In this document: in pieces, positions 26,137 to 32,717 of the stretch
How the letters are laid out: every line of letters begins with the position of its first letter
Numbering within the stretch: the first letter of the stretch is position 1
Assembly: GCA_963769045.1 (NCBI GenBank)
Contig: CAVYKK010000019.1
Span: 186,001-250,000, forward strand
Reading direction: 5' to 3'
Source: Methanocella_A sp963769045
Lineage (GTDB): Archaea; Halobacteriota; Methanocellia; Methanocellales; Methanocellaceae
DNA: 64,000 bases
Made by a program: the position numbers and the translations under genes
The notes under the pieces: generated by a model
What the model was told of the DNA's origin: nothing
What the model saw: the letters and a program-made list of their open reading frames with translations, nothing else
The model's database searches: none

Positions 26137-26420
26137 GATAATGACCTTGTTTTAAATATTCTATCAGGCAACTCCCGGCACGATGCCATATATATTTTAC
26201 TGTAGCTGCCGCCGGTGGCGGGCGCATTTCGCCTGTCCGGACAGCGGAGCGGCCGGATATACTACTGTATGAAGCGCCTCTGGATATATAAAACCTCTTT
26301 CATGCAGATGGCGAAATACGCGGGCGGTATCAATTAGTTTCATGGAATAAAATATACGCGGACAGAAAACTGCTGATAAATGAAGATACGGGCGAGGTAT
26401 TGGCTCTGCCGAAGCAGATA
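26076..26420. repeat. 345-bp tandem duplication, copy 1 (includes start of the DHH gene)
   Basis: This copy contains the first 20 codons of the DHH gene and its upstream region. It matches 26421-26757 base for base up to about 26393, after which three small gaps appear (GGGCGAGG against GGGCGGAGG; CTGCCGAAG against CTGCCCCGAAG). The junction is at AGGTCTGCTC, whose first base is 26421 in copy 2. Near-identity shows the event is recent. Confidence 0.95.
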
Positions 26421-26757
26421 AGGTCTGCTCGCCCTTCACCACATACCCTTTGCCCTGGCACGACTGACACTCGACGCTCATGATAATGACCTTGTTTTAA
26501 ATATTCTATCAGGCAACTCCCGGCACGATGCCATATATATTTTACTGTAGCTGCCGCCGGTGGCGGGCGCATTTCGCCTGTCCGGACAGCGGAGCGGCCG
26601 GATATACTACTGTATGAAGCGCCTCTGGATATATAAAACCTCTTTCATGCAGATGGCGAAATACGCGGGCGGTATCAATTAGTTTCATGGAATAAAATAT
26701 ACGCGGACAGAAAACTGCTGATAAATGAAGATACGGGCGGAGGTATTGGCTCTGCCC
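26421..26757. repeat. 345-bp tandem duplication, copy 2 (orphan gene start and promoter)
   Basis: Copy 2 holds an orphan start of the DHH gene: on the minus strand the first 20 codons (MSVECQSCQGKGYVVKGEQT, 26481 down to 26422) then run into unrelated sequence and would stop soon after. Its promoter region (TATATATTTTACTG reading) is intact, so it could transcribe through copy 1 into the real gene. It also lies next to the divergent Csp-like gene, so it carries that gene's upstream DNA. Confidence 0.9.
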
Positions 26758-26776
26758 CGAAGCGGACGTGATCAAG

Positions 26777-27122
26777 ATGCAAATGCTGAAACAGGACAAA
26801 TACCAGAAGTGTATCGAACTGTGCTACGACTGCGCGGAATCATGCGATGCGTGCGCTAATGCATGCCTCAACGAGAAGGACGTCAAGAAGCTGATCGACT
26901 GCATCAAGCTCGACCTCGACTGCGCCGACGTATGCGTCACGACTGCCCGATACATGTCGAGAGACAGCGCGCTCTCCGAGGCGTCATGCGCCATGTGCGC
27001 GGAAATCTGCGATGCACGCGGAAGAGTGCGAAATGCACAGGAACATGGACCACTGTGTGAAATGCGCCAGTGTCTGCAGGGCTACGGCAGACGAGTGCCG
27101 TCGTATGGCCAAAATGGCGTGA
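26777..27122 (+). pseudogene. Csp-like four-helix copper-binding protein (DUF326), frameshifted
   Basis: The first 75 or so codons encode a cysteine-rich helical protein (CIELCYDCAESCDACANAC, DCADVCVTTARYMSR, CAMCAEICDA). After GAAATCTGCGATGCA near 27018 the frame is lost. Two frames on, the protein continues CAEECEMHRNMDHCVKCASV then CRATADECRRMAKMA and a stop at 27120-27122, exactly the expected end of a Csp/DUF326 protein. Restoring two bases (TG after GATGCA) repairs it. Start ATG 26777 follows GGACGTGATC. The intact protein would bind many Cu(I) ions. The break is either a real mutation or a sequencing error. Confidence 0.85.
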
Positions 27123-27214
27123 AACATTCCGGTCCGGGAGGCCGCTCGCGCGGGCGCGGACAGGCGGAAGGGCAGGCTTCACGGGCATCTCATGTGAGGG
27201 CTATTAGAAATCCG

Positions 27215-27285
27215 GGCCTTGTTAAGGCGATGCGACCCCTGTCACGCTCGCCAGGGGCGCCAAATAGCCAGGGGCGCCAGGGTTT
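27215..27285. repeat. Half-element related to the 34.8-35.2 kb repeat
   Basis: GATGCGACCCCTGTCACGCTC followed by two GCCAGGGGCGCCA words closely matches 34803-34857. Here only the left arm is present, with no complementary right arm nearby. It lies between the broken Csp gene and the tRNA. A CGCTCGCGCG motif is at 27143-27152. Confidence 0.7.
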
Positions 27286-27358
27286 TATGATTGAGGATTC
27301 GTCCGGCACCGTTAATTTTATAAGATATGAACAGCACTCTATTGCTGCAATTAGTATC

Positions 27359-27432
27359 GGGCCTGTGGTCTAGTTGGTTATGACGTCGCCTTCACACGGC
27401 GGAGGTCAGGGGTTCGAATCCCTTCGGGCCCA
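27359..27432 (+). tRNA. tRNA-Val (anticodon CAC)
   Basis: A full 74-base cloverleaf. Acceptor GGGCCTG pairs with CGGGCCC, followed by A73. The anticodon stem TCGCC/GGCGG encloses the loop TTCACAC with anticodon CAC. The T arm is AGGGG-TTCGAAT-CCCTT. CCA is not encoded. A TATA box TAATTTTATAAGAT lies at about 27313-27326. The open frame read across it on the other strand is the usual tRNA artefact. Confidence 0.97.
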
Positions 27433-27437
27433 TAAGA

Positions 27438-27597
27438 TTTTTGAAGGGCTCCCGGGGAACTTTCTAAAAAAAGTCCCCCTGGGTCTCGACACCAAACACA
27501 TATGCCGAAGGCATCTTTTGCGATAGTTTTTGAGGGGCACACGGGGAACAATAGTTTGCTAAAAAGTTCCCCTGACATGTGCCGGTACAACAATAAT
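27438..27597. repeat. Two tandem look-alike hairpins after the tRNA
   Basis: Copy 1 (27438-27490): GGGGAACTTT, CTAAAA, AAAGTCCCC. Copy 2 (27527-27585): GGCACACGGGGAAC, a loop with TTTGCTAAAAA, then GTTCCCCTGACATGTGCC. Both start with TTTTTGA(A/G)GGGC and share CGGGGAAC and CTAAAAA. The first could end the tRNA transcript. The rest of the 27433-27744 gap has a CGCTCGCGCGCGCG tract at 27642-27655 and no gene. Confidence 0.65.
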
Positions 27598-27744
27598 ATC
27601 CAATTGCCCTCGCCAGAAGGTGCATTGTATCGCCCGGCCGCCGCTCGCGCGCGCGAATCCCGAGAGCCTGTGCCCGTAGCCAGACACGGCCGGATTATCT
27701 GCGCCAGCCCTATTAAAAAGCGAGAGAAGAGATGCCCCGCAGCT

Positions 27745-28692
27745 TCAGGGCTCTTCCACCGGCGCCACGTACTTGCTGCAATCTTTGGCCTGACAGCCCT
27801 TACATGTCGCATCGTTGTCGCAGGGCTCGACGTGGGTGATCACGCTGGTCCGGGGGAAACGTTCGGTAATGTCCTTCTCGATATGGTCCACCAGGTTATG
27901 GGACTGCTCGACGCTCATATCCCTCGAGACGACCATGTGCAGGTCGATGAACCGGTCCGATCCCGAACGACGGGTCCGCAGCTCATGGAAGCCAGCGAAC
28001 TTGCCGGAGTGATCTTTGATGATGCGCTGGATCTCGGCGACCTCTTCCTCCGGCAGCTTGACGTCCATCAGGTCTTTGACCGACTTGATCGTCAGCTCAA
28101 AGGCGGCCTTAAGGATGAAGAGCGCCACCAGGATGGCAAACACCGGGTCCAGTATCGTCCAGCCCGTCAGCTTGATCGCGATCAGCCCGGCGAAGATGCC
28201 CAGCGATGTCAGCACGTCAGTCCGCAGGTGCCAGGCGTCGGCCTCCAGCGCGATGCTTTCGGTGCGCTTTGCCGTCTTCATGAGCTTCGATGAGACGTAG
28301 AAGTTGACGATCGCCGATAGAGCCATGACTGCAATGCCCAGGTTCACGTCCTCGATGGTGACGCCATGGATTATCTTATTGTATGCCTCGTAGATGATCA
28401 GAATCGCGGCTACGAAGATTAGCAGGGCCTCGACGGTACCCGAGATGTTCTCGTACTTACCGTGCCCGAAGGTATGCTCGGAGTCAGGCGGCTCGCTCGA
28501 TTTCCTGACGGAATAGTATGCGATGATCGCCGCCACAAGGTCAATGCCCGAGTGGATAGCCTCGGATATGACACTGACCGACCCGATCATAATGCCGACA
28601 ACCAGCTTGGTAACGACCAGTAACGAATTTGACCCTATAGAAAGGCGGGCAATACTGGTCTTTTCGCGGTTTAACTCTTCTATGCTACTCAT
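27745..28692 (-). CDS. Cation diffusion facilitator (CDF) metal exporter
   Basis: 315 residues, six membrane helices and a cytoplasmic C-terminal domain. The HSGIDLVAAIIAYYSV segment near residue 47 carries the helix-II Asp/His metal site (H/D), and EADAWHLRTDVLTSLG near 149 the helix-V HxxxD site, the signature of zinc, cobalt or iron exporters of the ZitB/FieF type. The tail after residue 285 is cysteine-rich (PCDNDATCKGCQAKDC) and may bind metal. The gene is transcribed toward the tRNA. Together with the Csp remnant, the P1B-ATPase at 54.6 kb and ArsR it adds to the metal-handling genes. Confidence 0.93.
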   Translation of the reverse strand: MSSIEELNREKTSIARLSIGSNSLLVVTKLVVGIMIGSVSVISEAIHSGIDLVAAIIAYYSVRKSSEPPDSEHTFGHGKYENISGTVEALLIFVAAILIIYEAYNKIIHGVTIEDVNLGIAVMALSAIVNFYVSSKLMKTAKRTESIALEADAWHLRTDVLTSLGIFAGLIAIKLTGWTILDPVFAILVALFILKAAFELTIKSVKDLMDVKLPEEEVAEIQRIIKDHSGKFAGFHELRTRRSGSDRFIDLHMVVSRDMSVEQSHNLVDHIEKDITERFPRTSVITHVEPCDNDATCKGCQAKDCSKYVAPVEEP

Positions 28693-28877
28693 CGTTTCTC
28701 ACAATGTCAGTGAAACTTTCGATATGACTTTAACATATATAGGGTTATCGACTATGCAGAGTGTTGTCCGGCTGTGAAAATTAACCCCGTTAAGTCTGTG
28801 GAACGAGCCCTGCAAGGGCAATGGTTATTAATGGAGAGGAGAAACATAATGTGGACACTGACCGGAGACGTGGCGGC

Positions 28878-29381
28878 ATGATCGAAGATTTGAGAACCAG
28901 CAACATGACGGTCCTCCAGTTCCTGGACGAGCTGCGGGACAACAAGGGACACACGAGCATTATCTTCGCACCCACCGAGGACGACCTGCTTAACCGGAAC
29001 TTCACCTTCTTCTACGACGGCGACCTGCTCGAGTACCAGGTGGGCACGAAACGCCTGGTCAAGGCTATGGTAGACGGCGATCAGTTTGTCATCAAAAAGG
29101 ACGGGAAGGAGTATAAAGGCCAGAAAGCGCGGGCGCTCTTCAATACCGACAAGGAGTTCAAGCTATGGAAGCGGACCATCGATGACGAGCAGAACATGAT
29201 CACGCAGGATGCCTGCGCCGTCGTTCACGCGTACGCATTGAGCCCGACCTGTGCATGGAAAGAGCTCCAGATGTCCAAAGAGTACTCGTTCTGCACGGTC
29301 AGGGAGCTGATGTCCTTCGTGCTGTCCTTCGAGTTCGAAGCAACCCTCGCCCGGTATATGCCCTTAAAGCAGAGCGGATAG
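28878..29381 (+). CDS. Protein of unknown function
   Basis: 167 residues, soluble, acidic N-terminal helix (LQFLDELRDNKGHTS) then a beta-rich middle (NFTFFYDGDLLEYQVGTK, DQFVIKKDGKEYKGQKAR) and a helical C-terminus with two cysteines. I do not recognise a family. The start is uncertain: the frame is open to an ATG at 28821, a GTG at 28851 has GGAGAGGAG upstream, and ATG 28878 follows GGCGGC. A TATA-like TAACATATATAGG near 28732 would suit any of them. It is followed 39 bp later by the SemiSWEET gene. Confidence 0.65.
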   Translation: MIEDLRTSNMTVLQFLDELRDNKGHTSIIFAPTEDDLLNRNFTFFYDGDLLEYQVGTKRLVKAMVDGDQFVIKKDGKEYKGQKARALFNTDKEFKLWKRTIDDEQNMITQDACAVVHAYALSPTCAWKELQMSKEYSFCTVRELMSFVLSFEFEATLARYMPLKQSG

Positions 29382-29420
29382 AAAAAACTATTTCAACTTT
29401 CAGCCGCTGTAGCAAAAGCA

Positions 29421-29675
29421 ATGGACTACGTGATCATGCTGGGCCTTTTCGCAGGGGCTATGACTACTGGCAGCACCATACCACAGATACTCAAGATCAT
29501 ACAGAGCAAGTCGTCCCGGGACGTATCCACTACGTTCTTCCTGTTCATGTCCGGCGGGATGCTGCTCTGGCTAGTCTACGGCATACTGCGATCGGACCTC
29601 GTGATCGTCCTCTGGAACGCGATCAGCCTGGGCCTGTGCCTCGTTATACTGTCGCTGAAGAAGATTTACCCTTAA
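29421..29675 (+). CDS. SemiSWEET / PQ-loop sugar transporter family protein
   Basis: 84 residues with three membrane helices, one repeat of the MtN3/saliva (SWEET) family. The first helix ends with GSTIPQILKIIQSKSSRDVS, containing the PQ motif, and the others match MSGGMLLWLVYGI and LWNAISLGLCLVIL. SemiSWEETs work as homodimers and allow passive movement of sugars across the membrane. In a methanogen the physiological solute is unclear. It is likely co-transcribed with the unknown gene before it and is convergent with the hemerythrin-like genes. Confidence 0.9.
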   Translation: MDYVIMLGLFAGAMTTGSTIPQILKIIQSKSSRDVSTTFFLFMSGGMLLWLVYGILRSDLVIVLWNAISLGLCLVILSLKKIYP

Positions 29676-29688
29676 CGTCAGTTAAGAG

Positions 29689-30351
29689 TCATCCGTAGCC
29701 GATTGTGTAACCGGCTACGTCCCCGATACCCATGCTCTGCTCGATCTCTGAAAGGTCGTGCAACAGGCCGTCGAAGCCTTTTTCTCCCAGCGACTGACGC
29801 TCCGTACTGCGCACCATTTCTCCGGTTTCACTGACCATGTCTGCCGGAACAATCTCGTAAAGCCTTGGAAACAGTTCGGTGTCCTCGCGGGACATGTGAG
29901 GCCGGTACATGAAGATGTACGAACGGCAGAGCGTCATCAGGACGTTCATGTGGGTATCGTCGCGGATGCGGCCAGGCGTCGAGAGATCGATAATGCGATC
30001 AGTGACCTCTCTGCCGATTATGTGTTGCTGCAAGAGAGTATCCACCAGGTCTGCCAGGTAACCTTCCGCCCGGAATACCGGGAACAGGTAACGCTCTTCG
30101 CATTGCTCGTGGCAGCCAGAGACGAAAGACCGGGCTATCCGGGCCGCCTGGCCGACGGGCTGCAGATCGATCTTTTCACCTGCTTTCCAGTCCTTGATCG
30201 CGCGTTCGTAAACCAGCATGATACGATCAGCGACGCCATGGCCACGCATGAGTTCCCCTGTCGGCGATTCCACAGGCCGCAGCACTGGCACCGGAGGGGG
30301 TGACTGCAACAGGATATCAAAAGGCGGCACTTGTGAGAAACGAGCGCACAT
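29689..30351 (-). CDS. Hemerythrin-like (HHE) domain protein, copy 1
   Basis: 220 residues. An HHE cation-binding four-helix bundle is read from GHGVADRIMLVYERA near residue 37, then HEQCEERYLFPVF, LLQQHIIGREVTDRI and YRPHMSREDTELFPRL, each supplying His/Glu ligands for a di-iron (O2- or redox-sensing) centre. A short N-terminal proline-rich segment is extra. It is a paralogue of the next gene (30423-31112) and lies 71 bp downstream of it. Methanogens use such proteins in oxygen or iron response; that role is inference. Confidence 0.85.
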   Translation of the reverse strand: MCARFSQVPPFDILLQSPPPVPVLRPVESPTGELMRGHGVADRIMLVYERAIKDWKAGEKIDLQPVGQAARIARSFVSGCHEQCEERYLFPVFRAEGYLADLVDTLLQQHIIGREVTDRIIDLSTPGRIRDDTHMNVLMTLCRSYIFMYRPHMSREDTELFPRLYEIVPADMVSETGEMVRSTERQSLGEKGFDGLLHDLSEIEQSMGIGDVAGYTIGYG

Positions 30352-30422
30352 CGATTACACCAGAAAAAAGTTAGGAAAATGGCGATATATAGTCTGCTGA
30401 AAGAAAAACGGGAAAGGGGCCG

Positions 30423-31112
30423 TCAGGCTGGCGTAAAGCATCCCAGGTCCGACGTGCCTGCCGCCTCTTCGATTTTCCGCAGGTTGTCCATGAGACGGCG
30501 CAAGCCGGGATCGCTCATGAGCGTCCGCTCTTCGTCGTGCATGCGCATGTTGATATTGTCAATGTAGTTCTCGGTCGCGATCTCGTAGAGCGCCGGGAAC
30601 GCAACGGTCTCTTCCCAGGCTGCATGGGGCCGGTACATGATCACGAAAGACATGCAAAGACCTGCCAGCTCGTTGATCTGCGCTATGTCGTCGATATGGC
30701 CGGCGCGTGTAAGGTCGATGATCCGGCTGATGAGCTCTCGGCCTTTGTCGTGCTGGATTTCCAGCGTGTCTACCAGCTTGTCCATCGTCCCGGACTCGCG
30801 GAGCTTCGGGAAGACGAACTGTTCCTCGTCGACCATGTGGTGGTCGGCGCCGAACGTTTTGATCGTGATGGCCGCGTGATTGATCGGGAAAAGGTCCACT
30901 TCCTCGCCCTCGATAATCCGGGCCACTTCGCTTTCGAGGACGATCATCAGCCGTTCCATGATCGCATGCTCCCGGGATAAAATCTCTGTCGGTGAAATTG
31001 ATGGCAGCTCTTCCCCGAATTTACCCGGCGGCTCCGGCCGGGTCACCTGCACCAGGTTTCCGAGAAATGTCCCGGGCCAGTACTTAACTTTTTTACGATA
31101 GGTCAACACCAT
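30423..31112 (-). CDS. Hemerythrin-like (HHE) domain protein, copy 2
   Basis: 229 residues, paralogous to the neighbour with the same order of motifs: SREHAIMERLMIVLE, HHMVDEEQFVFPKLRE, LEIQHDKGRELISRI and YRPHAAWEETVAFPAL. The shared SPTxxL lead-in shows that both descend from one duplication. Iron ligands (His and Glu) are conserved in this copy at all four helices; in copy 1 the first His is within a GHG. The pair is one transcription unit. Cytoplasmic. Confidence 0.85.
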   Translation of the reverse strand: MVLTYRKKVKYWPGTFLGNLVQVTRPEPPGKFGEELPSISPTEILSREHAIMERLMIVLESEVARIIEGEEVDLFPINHAAITIKTFGADHHMVDEEQFVFPKLRESGTMDKLVDTLEIQHDKGRELISRIIDLTRAGHIDDIAQINELAGLCMSFVIMYRPHAAWEETVAFPALYEIATENYIDNINMRMHDEERTLMSDPGLRRLMDNLRKIEEAAGTSDLGCFTPA

Positions 31113-31189
31113 CCCCGAAACTAAATTAACAACCGGCCATAAAAAGCATCCCAGCCGATCAGACGGGAAAACCTCATGATCGACGTACG

Positions 31190-32059
31190 TCAGTGCTTCG
31201 CATTCGCGATGAGGAGACTCTTGAAGTATGGCGGGTACCAGAGGTAGCCATTCTGCCGGAGCGGGTCTGATAGCTCTATACCATTGCCTGCACGAGACGC
31301 CGTCACAATGTATGAGTGATAACGCATGCGCCGTGCCTCCGGGAATGTCATCAGCCTGCGGACTTCCGCCTCCGGGACATCGCGGTACTTTTTGTAATCG
31401 GTCGCCGGTTGTCGGCCTTTCAACAGGTGATAGGCGTAAACCCGGTACGCGCAGGGACTTTCCTCGATAATAAGCCAGCGCAGGGGATTAAATCCCGGAA
31501 TGGCGCTCCCGCCCGACCGGACGGACACATACACTTTTAGGGCTCCGCTCATGGCAATCACAAGTGAGAAAAAGCCCACGTATATCCAGGGATTTTCAAT
31601 GCCAGCCCTGCCGGTAAGGATGAAAGCGCCAAACGTAATGCTGGCGACCAGGAGCCAGGGTGTCGGGCCTGCCGCAATGCCGATTGTGAATTTTTTATCG
31701 GTAGCGGGATAGAGCAACGGGATGCCGGGGTACGCCAGGAAATCCAGGAGGATATGCGAGAGTGCACCTGTCATTATTGCGGCAACGGCGAACAACAATG
31801 GCGTACTGTAGCCGATCAGTGTCGCTGCCGGCAGAGCGATGAGCGCAACTAATAGCGAAACGGCAATGGCTCCGGCGATGCTGTGGGTGATGCCGCCATG
31901 CGTAAAAATATACAGCCGGGGATCGCGATCGGAAAACCGCTGGAACGTAATGTCGATGTCCGGCGCTATGGCGCCCAGCGCGGCGAACGGTATCAGCTCC
32001 GGCTGTCCCGCTATGGCGAAAACTGCGCTGATGGCAAGCGCGTGCGTCAGGCTGTCCAC
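31190..32059 (-). CDS. YdjM/DUF457-like membrane-bound metal-dependent hydrolase
   Basis: 289 residues with five or six helices. VDSLTHALAISAV at the N-terminus, GAIAPDIDI near residue 28 and THGGITHSIAGA near 53 are the conserved His/Asp motifs of the LexA-regulated YdjM family, predicted to be membrane metal-hydrolases. The GTG at 32059 is preferred because the family starts (M)VDSLTH, and CTTTTTATCC about 24 bases upstream can act as TATA box for a leaderless message. A GTG at 32098 would add 13 residues. It is divergent from the RHH-like gene. Confidence 0.8.
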   Translation of the reverse strand: MDSLTHALAISAVFAIAGQPELIPFAALGAIAPDIDITFQRFSDRDPRLYIFTHGGITHSIAGAIAVSLLVALIALPAATLIGYSTPLLFAVAAIMTGALSHILLDFLAYPGIPLLYPATDKKFTIGIAAGPTPWLLVASITFGAFILTGRAGIENPWIYVGFFSLVIAMSGALKVYVSVRSGGSAIPGFNPLRWLIIEESPCAYRVYAYHLLKGRQPATDYKKYRDVPEAEVRRLMTFPEARRMRYHSYIVTASRAGNGIELSDPLRQNGYLWYPPYFKSLLIANAKH

Positions 32060-32105
32060 GACAGAAAGAGGGAAACAAACGGATAAAAAGGTTGTCACGG
32101 CGCAT

Positions 32106-32206
32106 TAATGATATCAATAAGATATCAATATTATGTTATTAGATAGCAATATGATTATTATTTTAGTAATAGCTAACTATAAATATTATCATAATGATAT
32201 CAATAA
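32106..32206. promoter_or_regulatory. Divergent promoter with 15-bp direct repeats (possible operator)
   Basis: TAATGATATCAATAA occurs exactly at 32106-32120 and again at 32192-32206, one beside each divergent gene. A half-copy GATATCAATA lies at 32121-32130. The core ATTGATATCAAT-like half of each is nearly palindromic. A TATA box AACTATAAATATT (about 32173-32186) serves the plus-strand gene. The layout suits control of both genes by one DNA-binding protein, perhaps the RHH-like product of 32209-32655. Confidence 0.55.
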
Positions 32207-32208
32207 TC

Positions 32209-32655
32209 ATGCGTACGCCCGGCCAGCGGAAAGACATTTATAATATCGTGAAGGCCCGCCTTGAAAAAGGCATGAGCGGCCGGTCCGCCCGGGCGAATAT
32301 CAATTATGACGGCAAGGCCTTTGACCTTGACTTCAAGACCTGGAAAACGTACGCTGCAGAGTTCGACGGCTCCCCGCCCGCAGAAGGGTCAACCTCCCAT
32401 CCCGGCCCGGGCGGGGAGCAGGCGTCGACGTCCATGGTCTCCGCCATACCACTTACCACAGCCCTGGCATTGCCCTCGCGTGTCGGCCGCAGGCCGGGCG
32501 TCCACAAGACAAGGTTTCTCGTCTCGCTGTCGGACAGCCGCCTGGTACAGCTGAAAAACGAAGCCCTGCGAAAAGACAAAACCTATGCGGCGCTGGCTAT
32601 CGATTATATCATCGAAGGACTGGAACGCGCCGAGAAGGCCCGCAAGGAATCCTGA
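32209..32655 (+). CDS. Small protein with C-terminal ribbon-helix-helix-like domain
   Basis: 148 residues. The last 45 (KTRFLVSLSDSRLVQLKNEA and AALAIDYIIEGLERAEKA) have the strand-helix-helix pattern of RHH (Arc/MetJ-type) DNA-binding proteins. The N-terminal 60 residues are basic and polar (GQRKDIYNIVKARLEKGMSGRS) and resemble the start of a second small domain; the middle is a Gly/Ser/Pro linker. The ATG at 32209 sits about 29 bases after the TATA box, so a leaderless start is likely; ATG 32194 would lie upstream. Autoregulation through the repeats at its promoter is a guess. Topoisomerase I follows 62 bp later. Confidence 0.6.
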   Translation: MRTPGQRKDIYNIVKARLEKGMSGRSARANINYDGKAFDLDFKTWKTYAAEFDGSPPAEGSTSHPGPGGEQASTSMVSAIPLTTALALPSRVGRRPGVHKTRFLVSLSDSRLVQLKNEALRKDKTYAALAIDYIIEGLERAEKARKES

Positions 32656-32717
32656 ATATTATTTTCGGCACGGATACGGCAGACTAATATCCGATGCCAT
32701 AGTATGATTGAACCGCC

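Noticed and set aside
26197..26481. 94-residue frame starting in duplication copy 2 as a real gene
   Set aside because: Only its first 20 codons derive from a gene; the rest is the duplicated upstream DNA read by chance.
27378..27812. 144-residue minus-strand frame ending GPEGIRTPDLRRVKATS
   Set aside because: This ending is the usual product of reading a tRNA gene backwards; it is not a protein gene.
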